Part shown: positions 34,191-44,955 of the stretch, piece after piece
Numbering within the stretch: position 1 is the stretch's first letter
Layout: each line of letters starts with the position of its first letter
Source: Anthoceros angustus
Lineage: Eukaryota; Streptophyta; Anthocerotopsida; Anthocerotales; Anthocerotaceae
Assembly: GCA_010909165.1 (NCBI GenBank)
Contig: VJWM01000134.1
Coordinates: 558,001 to 622,000, forward strand
Direction: 5' to 3'
Length of the DNA stretch: 64,000 bases
Translations under genes and position numbers: made by a program
The notes under the pieces: model-generated
Told to the model about the DNA's origin: nothing
Seen by the model: only the letters and a program-made list of their open reading frames with translations
Database searches by the model: none

Positions 34191-34275
34191 AGCAAGAAAA
34201 TTTATTTGAAGTCCACTAAGGATGGACATGCCACCATGGGACTCGGTACTCCGAGCAACTTGCTCCATGGAGTAA
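34191..34275 (-). mobile_element. Truncated non-LTR 3' end (antisense)
   Basis: Reading the minus strand: CCATGGAGCAAGTTGCTCGG, ACCGAGTCCCATGG, CCATCCTTAGTGGACTTCAA then ATAAATTTTCTTG. This is homologous to about 15673-15745, including bases upstream of the hairpin, with the hairpin itself decayed. Confidence 0.7.
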
Positions 34276-34488
34276 ACTAGGCTATGATTGTAAAGAATGA
34301 ATTTACATCATTTTACAGAATTTTATCATCTAACCTTTATATACTTGTGTTATTTATCTTTGTTTTTATAGAATTATGCAAAAAAGAACTCCAACAAGGT
34401 ATTTGGGGTATCAACAAAAATTTGAATAGAATTCTTGTAAGAGGGTAAAAAATATATGATAGAATTGTGCAAATATCAAGGATGATAT

Positions 34489-34525
<37 letters not shown>

Positions 34526-35282
34526 TCCAATTAAGTAGAGATTTTGTGAAACAAGTCCAGTATTTATTTTCACTTAATTTAAAGGCTCCCAAAGGGGCCT
34601 AAACAATAGCGAAGGCACACAATGCCTCTCGTATCAAAGGGCTCATATGCACAATACAACAAAGATCTTATATAAGGGGCCATTAAAGAGCATAATTTAT
34701 GGTTCAACGTAGACCTTATGTCAAGGGCCACTACATATCCTAGTATGAGATTTATATCTGAGGCTTATTAAGAATCGATTGAAACCACTTATATTAGAAA
34801 CGTATTACAAACCGTTAGTCCAACAGTTAGGCTACAAGGGACTAAGAATAGTTAAGGACCATACACAAGGAAGAAACATATAGGACACCACGTGCTTAGA
34901 GGAGTTGGGCTAAGCACCCCATTCCAATGATCCCAGTAGGGGCTGAGACCAATTGGGAGATGCTTATCCTAATTATCATCCAACCTTATCTTAATACCTT
35001 ATCCTAATTATCATCCAACCTAGAGAATTCTTAGCTGGAAAGTTCCTATAAACTCATGGTCATGTGTCCTCCTAAAGTAGAAGGACATGCAATGAAATAG
35101 ATAGTCAAAACAAACAACATTGATGGAATTTTTTTTATTGTAATGACAAGATTTTATGTGGAAGAGCTACTAAGTCATGGCCAAAATTGAGGCATTTTGA
35201 AACTTAGTTACTACTTTCATGGATGTCATGTGAACAATATTCTTGGATTGAACCACTAAATTTTATTTGAATCTATTCGTAA
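34276..35282. other. AT-rich spacer with (TA)n microsatellite
   Basis: A pure TA dinucleotide tract spans 34493-34523. A short duplication (tatcctaattatcatccaacct) occurs near 34966 and 35001. No gene seen. Confidence 0.6.
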
Positions 35283-35810
35283 CTATACAGGAAAATCGTG
35301 AGGTAAATCAATATTCATTGGTGGATCTGGTATATAAGGACATTCATTTTCAAAAGACCTTGAGATAGTATATTTTAAAAAACAGTCATGTACAAGAATT
35401 TGTCCCTCATCTGGTATGCCTCTACATTCTTGGAACAACATATTTGCAACAAGATGAAGACATGCTCGACATAGGTCCCAATTGTACATAGTATCCTCAT
35501 TTATATAACATGTGACTACCCCCCATAATGTAGGAGCATTATAAATCGCAGGTGTTCGCACTTGCATATATTGTGGAAGAGTTCCAACTTCTTGTTTGAA
35601 GCGTTTTCCTTGGCCATTGATACTTTTTGGAGGCAGTGATGAAATTATTTGTGCAATTCCAGTGACAATAAAATTGCCTAGTGGGAGGTCACGTATCAAG
35701 TAGCTTCCACAACTATGATCAATGAGTGTATTGTTTGGATATCCATTTACCAGCTCTTGAAGACAGAAACATATTGCTACTACCAGCTTACATCTCCACT
35801 GTCTACTCAT
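35283..35810 (-). CDS. Secreted DUF26 (Gnk2-homologous) protein
   Basis: Intronless 175-residue protein. The N-terminus (residues 1-24, KLVVAICFCLQELVNG core) is a plausible secretion signal. The body matches one DUF26/Gnk2 domain: first Cys in HSCGSYL, then TCYINEDTMYNWDLCRACL giving the spaced Cys core, LFQEC, and DCFLKY at the end. DUF26 proteins are extracellular or cell-wall proteins; ginkbilobin-2 binds mannose and is antifungal, and the domain also forms the ectodomain of CRK receptor kinases and PDLPs. Only one domain and no membrane segment or kinase are present, so this is the single-domain secreted class. The C-terminal tail is Pro/Asp-rich. The surrounding 2.7 kb is distinctly AT-rich compared with the other genes here. 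Confidence 0.78.
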   Translation of the reverse strand: MSRQWRCKLVVAICFCLQELVNGYPNNTLIDHSCGSYLIRDLPLGNFIVTGIAQIISSLPPKSINGQGKRFKQEVGTLPQYMQVRTPAIYNAPTLWGVVTCYINEDTMYNWDLCRACLHLVANMLFQECRGIPDEGQILVHDCFLKYTISRSFENECPYIPDPPMNIDLPHDFPV

Positions 35811-36677
35811 TATCTTTGATACTGCTAAATATCTAAGTTTTTGTGTTGTGGAAGTAAAATAATTTTAAGTAACACAAAAATCATGATTATCTAGCAATTA
35901 AGAAATGAACATGAGAAAAGCAATAATAAGAAACCCTATAAATTTATATCAATAATAATATAATTCTTTTATATTATTAAAATTAATGTTACACTAGTAA
36001 GAAGTTTGCATTGCATAATGAGATGAGATGAGTGTCATAACCACTGAAAAATCAATATAGGTAAACTAAAACAGAAAATATCAAAAGGCTTATAAATATA
36101 AATATAAATACTAAGTGATATTAAAATATTAGTAACTAAATAATAATATTCTAAAATATAGCTTTGAATCTTTTTTTAAAACTTTATTTTAGTTGACAAA
36201 CTTATTCTAATATGACAATGATTTCACACACAAGTGAATATTCGTATTCACGTCAATTTCAATAATTATATGTAGCCATCTCACTTGATAGTCAAAGGGA
36301 ACGCAAGGCCAGCTTGCTTATACTGAAAGCCAGTGGGTCAACTGTAGCACCATACGATATTAACCTAAAAAAAACTTTGCCCTCAAGTGTCCTCCGATTG
36401 TCAAGTGAAAACGACAGATGTAGGCCCATCCTGAATGGCAGCCTTCGCTGGGCAGCAGATAGCATTGGGAATTTGGGACCAGATCGAGTTTAGCGAAACA
36501 AGAGTTCACAAGTCGTGCAACTTGATAGCCTCCTGCCACGAAACTCTGCAGATTCATGCCATCAACTGAGCTGGCTAACATGATATCTACAAGCTAAGTA
36601 ATGCTAAGTGACCGCGAGTAATAGCAGCATTGGGACAGCCTGACGGAATTTCATGCTCCCCGATATGCAGAGAAGAT
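35811..36677. other. AT-rich intergenic region
   Basis: Strongly AT-rich to about 36250 with taaatataaatataaata-type runs, then a return to average composition. No gene seen. The part near 36600-36677 should be the 3' UTR of the zinc-finger gene. Confidence 0.5.
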
Positions 36678-38033
36678 TCAGAAGAGGAACTCCGTTAGAT
36701 GTCTGCTACCAAGGTCCAAACCACTTTCGACAGCGGCAGCGCTGGGACAGTTCATGCGATGCCACTCGAAGTGATCCTCACAGCAGATGGAGTTGCAGAT
36801 GATTTTCAACCCTCTTGCCTTCCAGCTGGCCTTGTACATGTTGTAAGACTTGTCAAAGGCCTTGCTCATACAATAGCTGCATGGGAAGAGCTCCCCTGTG
36901 TCCGTCACTGGACAAGTCCCCTTACAGCACTTGATGAGGCGTTGCAGTTTGTACGAATAATATTGCCTGTGCCACGGGTTTTCAAGAGCATGGCGAGCAA
37001 GATGACCTGCACTGTCACACAAAATGCTGGAGCATTCCAAGCAAAACCCTAGATTTGATGTCTGCGTGCACAAGCAACACTTCGCTGTAAGAGATGCGGC
37101 CCCTATCTCCTTACATCTCTTGTAGAGCTTAGCCAAGTCCCTGCTGCGGGTGTGCCCATCTTCATCCTGCTCTCCTCGACCATTCTGAGCTGTTGGGTGA
37201 GCAGCAAACGGTGTCGGAAGTCCGGCCGCTGATGTGCAATCAACGGCTAAGTGACCAGGTCGCATGCATTTCCAGCATCGGTATGTGGAAAGACTGCTCT
37301 GTATGATGCCCTCCCAATGGTCACCGTTCCCCCTGTTAGCTTCCAGCTCCGGTGGTTGCAAAGCTTCTGCAGGCAAAGTAGGGACCGTGAAAGAGTTTCC
37401 ACTACCTGCCAGACTTTCAACTTCTGCGTCGGCCCGCAGCTGTAGATGCTCATCCTTGCACTCCGCGCTGCAGACATCTTCGTCCGTCTCAGCACAAACA
37501 TACTCACCATACCTTCCACAAACCACACATACAGGCTCTCCAGGACCTGCGAACCGCTGATCTGTCCTCCGCTTCAAGACGCCACTGCTGGTATACCTAT
37601 CCCTCTCTGCCGACTCGTCCCCGTCGGCCTCATCATCTGGCGAGACTCTCCCCCCTACTCCCCCTGGGTCTCTCTCGTTCCCGCCAAAAGCGCAAGCTTC
37701 TCCATCACTTCCTTCAGTTCTGCGCAGTGACCTTGTCTCCTGCACTCTCTTCCTAGCTTGCTCAACATACTCTTCATGCGACACCACTGCGGGAGGTTCG
37801 ACAATCTGTGGGCTGGTGCCCTTGGACTCAAACTTCTGCCTCTTCACACTCCGCTGCGCAACGGATCGCTCCGTTCCGCACGTCACTGCCCTTCCAGATG
37901 CATCCAACCTGGGAATCGATGCAGCTCCGGTTGCGATGTTGTAGCTCTCAAGATTTTCTAGGGTAGAGGTCAGGTCAAATTCCTGTGCGTAGGAGTAGGC
38001 AGTGTTCTTGTAGAAGTTGGTGCGGGTGGCCAT
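36678..38033 (-). CDS. HIT-type zinc finger / zinc-knuckle protein
   Basis: Intronless, 451 residues. In order: a low-complexity N-terminus with acidic and Arg-rich parts (1-160); a HIT-type zinc finger at ~165-200 (GEPVCVVCGRYGEYVC, DEDVCSAECKDEH), very like the finger at the N-terminus of the helicase DDX59; a CCHC zinc knuckle at ~258-271 (CWKCMRPGHLAVDC); and a Cys/His-rich C-terminal third at ~325-440 (CCLC...CLEC...CDSAGHLARH, CCKGTC, CSYC, CEDHFEWH). No DEAD-box helicase motifs are present. HIT fingers mediate protein contacts in chromatin-remodelling and snoRNP complexes, so nuclear nucleic-acid work is likely but unproven. IVD lies 203 bp upstream on the same strand. Confidence 0.75.
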   Translation of the reverse strand: MATRTNFYKNTAYSYAQEFDLTSTLENLESYNIATGAASIPRLDASGRAVTCGTERSVAQRSVKRQKFESKGTSPQIVEPPAVVSHEEYVEQARKRVQETRSLRRTEGSDGEACAFGGNERDPGGVGGRVSPDDEADGDESAERDRYTSSGVLKRRTDQRFAGPGEPVCVVCGRYGEYVCAETDEDVCSAECKDEHLQLRADAEVESLAGSGNSFTVPTLPAEALQPPELEANRGNGDHWEGIIQSSLSTYRCWKCMRPGHLAVDCTSAAGLPTPFAAHPTAQNGRGEQDEDGHTRSRDLAKLYKRCKEIGAASLTAKCCLCTQTSNLGFCLECSSILCDSAGHLARHALENPWHRQYYSYKLQRLIKCCKGTCPVTDTGELFPCSYCMSKAFDKSYNMYKASWKARGLKIICNSICCEDHFEWHRMNCPSAAAVESGLDLGSRHLTEFLF

Positions 38034-38236
38034 AGCATCAACTTACGATACACCAAGCATGCAAGCACAAGATAGCTGCATACTTCATTTCTAATGCACA
38101 AGTATCAACGACAGATTTTGCTTTTGCACATCGAGAAGGCTTTCTATCGCCTGAGGCCTTCAGGCCATCGCGGTTTACAGAGACAACAATAACATCAGAA
38201 GAACCTTCCTTTCTAGTCTATAATCTGGTGCAGGAA

Positions 38237-40877
38237 TCAATTCATTCCTACTTCAAATAGCTGGCGTCCAATAATCATACGACGTATTTCACTTGTGCCA
38301 GCTCCAATTTCGTACAGCTTTGCATCGCGAAGAAGTCTGCCCGTCGAATACTCGTTTATGTAACCGTTGCCTCCCAAGCATTGGATGGCCTGGACCAATT
38401 TTCACATACCCGCTTTACTATTAACCGGCTCTTTGGTGCATGCAGGGTTTTGAGCCCAGAGAAACGTACCTGCAATGCGTTTTGGGTTGCATTTTCTGCC
38501 GCGAAAAGGATGGCTGCAGCACAGTCCTACATCAAGAAAGAAGAGAAGCTATTAGAGAGCCCTTCTGCAAGGGGAGCACAGAAGGATAACTAAAACACAC
38601 CTTTCTGTCAACGCGTCCTGCATCACAATCAGTTGCCACAGAGTAGACTAGAGCCCTGCAAAACAAGGAACACACAGAGGTTTGTCAGAATCCAGTGCAC
38701 TTCCTGACCCTTCCACCCATGTCTACGAGTGCATGTGGTCATATGTTGGTTGTCCAGTGCCGAACAAACCTACCTAGAGGCCTGCAATTTGGTATACATG
38801 TCTGCCAGCTTGCCCTGCAAACGAAGAGACAGCTCAAATATAGATTTTGAGATACTACTGACTCATCTGAAGCATAGCCACAAGCAAGGATAGAACAGGT
38901 AAAAACTGGGCCACATGCAGCACGTAAAACTTCAGTCAGGACCTCATTCATGACCCAAATCCCTTTCAAGTTGCAAGGGTGGACTACCACCTGCATTAGC
39001 TGGAATTCACCAATAGGTCGACCAAACTGCTGTCTTTCACGAACGTACGGGAGTACTGCATCCATGCATGCCTGCATGATACCAACTGGACCAGCTGCCA
39101 GCACTAGTCTCTCCAAGTCCAAACCTGACATCATTATGTACACACCTGCAAGTCATTCACAAAATCAGACTTGAAATCGTCGTGTATGGGGAGACGTTTA
39201 AACCAGTCGAAGAGATTCAAAAGTACCTTTGCCTTCTTTCCCGAGAACATTTTCATCCGGAACAAAGCAGTTTTCAAACACCAGCTCACAGCTGCACAGC
39301 ATGATGCACGAGATCAACGAACTGACTACAGCCCAAATAATTTTGCACAAACCTACAGGCCTGAAGACACTTCCATCGTCACTCACGTGTCACTTCCTCG
39401 CATTCCAAGCTTGTCCAATTTTTGTGCAGTGCTGAACCTGTATGACGCAGCTGTTAGTATAGCTTCCGTTTATGTGAACTTGCGTAATGTGATATGCTAG
39501 CCATAAGTTACCCTTCCATGCCCTTCTCAATAATAAAAGCCGTTATACCATGTGCTCCTGCCTGCAAATCAGTCTTCGCATAGATTATCTACAAAGCACA
39601 GAACAGAACATCGGTCCAAATCAGCACCGAAGAAACTTGGCCACAAGTTAAAACCAATGTGAAACCTGAATATGCTCTGTAAAGGCAGTATACCAGTGTG
39701 TCTGCAACAGGTCCATTCGTGCACCACATCTTGTTCCCATTGATCACATAGCCCCCTTGAGTTCGTGCAGCTTTGCACTTCATGCTTACTACATCCGAAC
39801 CAGCTGAAGGTGGATTGCACAGGTCAATAAGAATATAGGGAGGATTGCAGTAAGACGAGAGGAACTACATTTGCTCAGGGTTCTCACAGTTTGGTTCACT
39901 CATGGCCAGCGCTCCCACATGCTCGCCAGCAATTAGCTTCATACACCGACAGGGTTCCAAATTACATCAAAAATCAACCATAATTTCACCTTAAACCTAT
40001 CCAGATCAGACTTGTAACTTGAGATCTCGACGGCAACTGCAGACTGACCCACCTACAGAACAACCCCCAAAGTACAGAAGTACTAACCAACCTTTGGCAA
40101 ATACTTCGCCTTCTGAGAAGAATTCCCGTTTCGGACCTACATATGAATGTCAGGCCTGTTAGCCTACACTTTTGCGGGGCATAACAACGCATTCTCTACA
40201 CTGAATACACAAAATCAAAAGACAAAAACTGCTTCAAATCATAGTCAAGATCCGCAAGTTCAGACTTTTTACCAGCTGATTAATGCAGAGATTAGTATGG
40301 GCTCCATACGATAGACCAACAGCAGCGGAAGCCCTACTGATCTCCTCCATAGCCACGCAGTGGTACACATAGCCCAAATCCATGCCCCCATACTCAGCTG
40401 CAGAAAATAATAAACCCGACATAGGGTGTTCCATATCAGCGTGAATATACAATCACAATCTGCCCACCAAAGAAATGCTGTTCAGGGCACAAAAGAACGC
40501 ACAACTCACATGGAGCGGTAATGCCATGCAGGCTAAAGTCTCCCATGAGCTTCCAAAGATTCACAGTCTGCAGGTTAAAGGACTCTTTCAGCACCCTGCA
40601 TTAAGGTCAGAAATTTTGACAATTTGGGACCTTACCTTAGGGAAATGATTTGAGGAATCAATCTCTGCAGCACGAGGAGCAATGTGTTCCTCGGCAAATT
40701 GCTTTACGCTGTCCCTGAACTGCAACAGCCATCCAGGAAAAGATACATCAGCCTTCTACCATCCAAAATCCATGACACCATCCAAACAGGGAAACACGAA
40801 CCTGGCGGGAGGTATCATCTTCAGCAGCTTCCGCTCCAAACGTCCTATGTCCAGAGAGACTCTGCCACACAGAAGAC
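38237..40877 (-). CDS. IVD: Isovaleryl-CoA dehydrogenase, mitochondrial
   Basis: FAD-dependent acyl-CoA dehydrogenase of leucine/branched-chain catabolism, passing electrons to ETF. At least 11 short exons, read downward: [12 protein letters not shown] (~40840); [15 protein letters not shown] (~40715); [17 protein letters not shown] (~40555); [19 protein letters not shown] and [13 protein letters not shown] (~40390-40280); [13 protein letters not shown] (~40115); [13 protein letters not shown] (~39900); [20 protein letters not shown] and [16 protein letters not shown] (~39800-39700); [11 protein letters not shown] (~39390); [20 protein letters not shown] (~39270); [16 protein letters not shown] to [12 protein letters not shown] (~39140-38990); and the last exon [20 protein letters not shown] to [11 protein letters not shown] and TGA at 38237. 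The catalytic Glu lies in the [13 protein letters not shown] block (or in the preceding family helix), as usual for IVD. The presequence exon upstream of 40877 is not resolved. Confidence 0.9.
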
Positions 40878-42714
40878 CATGCTTAAGGCATGAGATGTCT
40901 GGCCCTTATGAAGTCCAAATTCGAGGCCTCCGATGCATAGCATGCAGGAGATTCACATACTTGTTGGGCTGAGCAGCCCGCAAGTGGCCTCAAGCATCCA
41001 CTTGCAGAACCAAGCGAGCTTGAACAGAGTCTGCTAGCCACCAGCACCGATCATCATGTCAATTTGTACTCTCTTTGCACAAAAAATGAAAATCCACATT
41101 CAAGCGACAAATTCCTCCGCCCCCAATTCTGCTTAATTTCAGCACCAGTGCCAAAACCAGAACCGAGAAGCTATCAAGCTATCATGCCAGCTTAACCGCG
41201 GCAATGCTACATGCTGCCAACAGGCACACGTCACAGCTGGAATCACGAAGGCAATACCACAGTACAACGACAGCTGAACATCCAACTCACCTAAAAGCTC
41301 TGCCAGCCAGAGCTGTCCGTAGCTGAGGCCACATGATATAAACACTCCAATCTTCCTCCAAGCCCACGAACTGTGGGAGGAAAATCTGCCGAGATCAAAG
41401 CACAGCACCCACAGCACCAATTCATCACCAACTGCGGAGGCTGATTTGAGCGGATACGCTCTAGCGCCTTTTTGAACTGCCCAGAATTGAAGGTGAATTG
41501 AACGTTTCCAGTACCGAAATGATTTAGCTCTTATGATCTCAAAGTGCCCCGATGATCAGCCCTCCAGCAGTCATGCTCAGGCTTGCCCAACCCCAATTAT
41601 CGTCAGGAGAAAGATGACAGTATCCCCTTTCAGTCCAGCATGTGCGCGTGGAACTTATTATTGAAGGAGGAGGACGAGAGTACCACGCCTGCTCCACTGG
41701 GATGAGTCGACGCAAATATGTAGCTTGCCTGGATCACGGCGTCAAAGTATGCATTCACCCGGTGACCGGTCTTGCTAACGGCACGTGGCGATTCCTTCAA
41801 TATCCAAGAATTTCCATCAGTGCTATTGCCGTACAAATGACTCACCTATGCTCAGCCACGTTGCAAATTGCAGAGCCCTAGCGCCGATATAATCGGTAAT
41901 TGGCCCGCGTAGCATATATAGACTGAGCAGCTTTCGCCTCTTTTGTCGAACATAGTTTCTCGATCAAATAGGTGTCTCCCCTAACTCGGAGGTATCACTT
42001 CGATCCTCTCTAGCTCCAGCCATATCTGCACTCGTCACAACACGTCTTCGTCGATCACTGAAAGCATACTAAGGACTATGGAAGACTTATTTCCAAGCAA
42101 AATGGAAGACAGAAGCTTAGAATGAACTACGTGAATATGCCATGTTCTTCAAGAAAAATCCTCAGTCCCTATTCGGAGTAGTGAAACAAGTATAAGACTC
42201 AGCTAGACTTTCCGCTTTGCATGGTGCTATTGGGAGTGACCCTTCCTCGTTTTGCTGAACATCTGCATCATCCTCAATAATACATCCTTCACATTAGTAG
42301 TTATACTCGCGCATAAATGTGTCGTGCTTTAAAGAATCTTGCTCTTAGATTCAACAAAGCTTCTTATATATATAGCTTACTTATATTTGTATTTCTAGTG
42401 GGGAGGCCAGTCCCTAATGATAAAGGCGTATTTTCTTATAAGTGCACAACATCCTGCACTCATGCTTGGTTCAAGCAATTAATGATGTTAGTTCATCATA
42501 GCAAAGCAAATTTTTTTGATAATAAAGACCATGTCCTTTGCTGATCTAGCTATGTTCTAAAAACACGCCCGTGACTTGTTTTGATACAAATATCACACAA
42601 ACACATAAGATTGCACCATAAATCACATGATTTAATTACTTAGTTTACACTTTAGTTTCATGTTCAATTTACGAAACTAAGGAGTCTAACTAAACAAATA
42701 CATTTCCTTTGCCT
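40878..42714. other. Intergenic; probable IVD 5' region
   Basis: No gene confidently seen. An in-frame stop precedes the first recognised IVD exon, with an acceptor-like TTCTGTGTGGCAG, so a presequence exon is expected somewhere in 40900-41500 (-) but I cannot place it. From 42000 on the sequence is transposon-like without recognisable coding motifs until 42715. Confidence 0.4.
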
Positions 42715-43235
42715 CGTATTAATGAGTTGCTAGAAGGTTTAACATGGGCTAGGTATTTCTCAAAACTAGACTTGGCCAACGAGTATCATCAGAATAGCCC
42801 CTGGAGATGAGAAGGTTTGACATGGGCTAGGTATTTCTCAAAACTAGACCCGGCCAACGGGTATCATCAGAATAGCCCCTGGAGATGAAGGGAAGACAAC
42901 AATTTATTCCCACTATGGCCACTACGAGTGGCTCGTGATATTCTTGTATATGACCAATGTCCCTGCTTCTTTTCAAACGCTGATGAATGGTACATTGAAG
43001 GGTCTGATTGGAAATGACATACTTGCATACTTAGATGATGTCATAATGTATGGACGCACTTTTAGGGAATATTCTTGTATATGACCAATGTCCCTGCTTC
43101 TTTTCAAACGCTGATGAATGGTACATTGAAGGGTCTGATTGGAAATGACATACTTGCATACTCAGATGATGTCATAATGTATGGACGCACTTTTAGGGAA
43201 CATGATGAACAGCTCTGGAAACCATCGTACAGACT
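42715..43235 (+). pseudogene. Ty3/gypsy reverse-transcriptase fragment with internal duplications
   Basis: Fragments in several frames match Ty3/gypsy RT: INELLEGLTWARYFSKLDLA, YHQ, YGHYEWLV, a block like PASFQTLMNGTLKGLIGND and AYLDDVIMYGRTF (the xxDD catalytic motif). A 78-bp segment is tandemly repeated (from 42733 and 42811), and a 131-bp segment is repeated (from 42938 and 43069). Copies differ at a handful of bases. No LTRs, protease or integrase found nearby. Confidence 0.85.
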
Positions 43236-43630
43236 CAAGACTCAGAAACCATAAGCTGCATGCGCAAGCCTCAAAATGTGAGTTCTTCATGACCGGTTGG
43301 AATATCTTGGTCAATCATAAATGCACATGGGGTTTGAGCTTCAACAAGGTGCAAGTAATCCGACAGTGGTTTGTGCCTGTTCAAGTATTTGAACGGTGTG
43401 GTGCGCGGTGTAGTCTATGGTGGGGCTTATCCCAAAGGTTCAAGGCTTGCTTTGTGGGAGTCTCTGTGGCTCTGTCGTGTTAAGCATTGGGTGTTGGGGT
43501 TGATATTACAGTGGGCATGGGGTGGAGGAGGTTGCGGTGAGGACATGATTTAGGGTTTTTGGTACGGCGTCTTTGGTGGCTGGTAAGGAGGAGGTCGCGG
43601 TTATTTTATTTTTGTTGATTTTTTGAGGTT

Positions 43631-44955
43631 ATGGCTTCTATTGTCAGTAAGCATAAAACAATTAAATATGGAGACAATATATCAATATTGGAGGCTACAT
43701 TACGTAGTATTGAGGATAAATATGAAGACAACACGGTATCTATATTGGAGACTAGAGTACGTAATATTATGGCGGGGAATATTTTCTTAAGGGAAAAATA
43801 TGAGTCCCTTTTGGCTAAGCACCAATCTTTGGCATGAGACTCGTAGGACGAGGGGGATGAGGAGGGCCAGGAGGACGAGGAGGATGAGGTCTATTCCGTA
43901 ATGGATGATCTTATAGATAAGAGATTTGATAGTCAGGATGCTATCATTAGAAAATTGCAACATGATCTTGATTCGGCGAGCTCATGGGCTAAAGATTTTG
44001 AGGCGTCTTTCAAGGTCAAGTTTGATTCATTGCTTTTGCAAGTTAATGCCTTGCAAATTCCTGTTCCTTATGTGGGTTGCTTGTTGAAGGCAGATCAAGT
44101 ACCTAGTTTGGAAGGCTACAAGAAATGCATAGTTATGTGGCCAAGGTTTGGATGATCAGGTTGGAAGACTCTCGAAAAGGTTGGTGGAGCAAGGGTTACA
44201 AAATGAAGTTTTTTCATGGACCATAGAGGAGAAAGCTATAAATTTGGAAAATCATTTCACTTCAACAAAACAAGTTTTACCTATAATTTTTGGAGAAGCT
44301 TAGTGGTAAAAACCTCCTGGAGGTTAATGATCCCCCTGCTCCTTCTTGTCCTGGTGGCAACACAGTGTCGAAAGTTGTTTCTGAGACGACGGATGATGCT
44401 CGCTGTGCTTTGAACTTGAGAATTTCTGATCTCGATAATGACATTGTTGCACTACTTGTGGCTGCAAAGGAGGTTCTCAATAGGCTAGAGGCCGATGCGG
44501 TCGTTCCTCGAGCGTTCTAGCTTGGAAAGGATCCTAGTAAAGAGCGCATATTGATTCTGACTTTTCACTCTATGGATGATCGCCTCTAGGTTATGAAGGC
44601 TAGGTCTATGTTATGGACAACTTAGTTACATATCAATGAGGATCTTACATCATTGCAATGAAAGACAAGAAGGAGAAATTACCCGCTTTCACAGTTGCAG
44701 GTCAAGTGGCTTTCTTTCGTGGGGATGAATTGGTGGTGTTTAGCCCTTCTTCATGCATTTTTTTTGACACTATTGATTGATTGAAGATTATTTGTCTTGT
44801 TTGAATTTTACCTTTACATTCGTGCAAACTATTCTACCATAATCTATGTAGTTGCCATAATTCAGTGTTGCCATATTTCAGTTTTGCCATATTTCAGTCC
44901 CATAACTGAAATCCGTCCTCAATGGACTTAAATAAAATTCTTCTTCCTCTTCTAT
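43631..44955 (+). mobile_element. Non-LTR relic with coiled-coil ORF1-like frames and shared 3' tail
   Basis: Frames from 43631 (MASIVSKHKTIKYGDN...) and 43901 (MDDLIDKRFDSQDAII) encode charged heptad-type helices separated by stops, as in retroelement ORF1/gag-like products. No RT is visible. The relic ends at 44898-44955 with ACTGAAATCCGTCC, AATGGACTTAAATAAAATTC then TTCTTCCTCTTC, the same 3' end as the element at 12.6-15.8 kb. Interpreted as a non-autonomous or internally deleted member. Confidence 0.6.
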
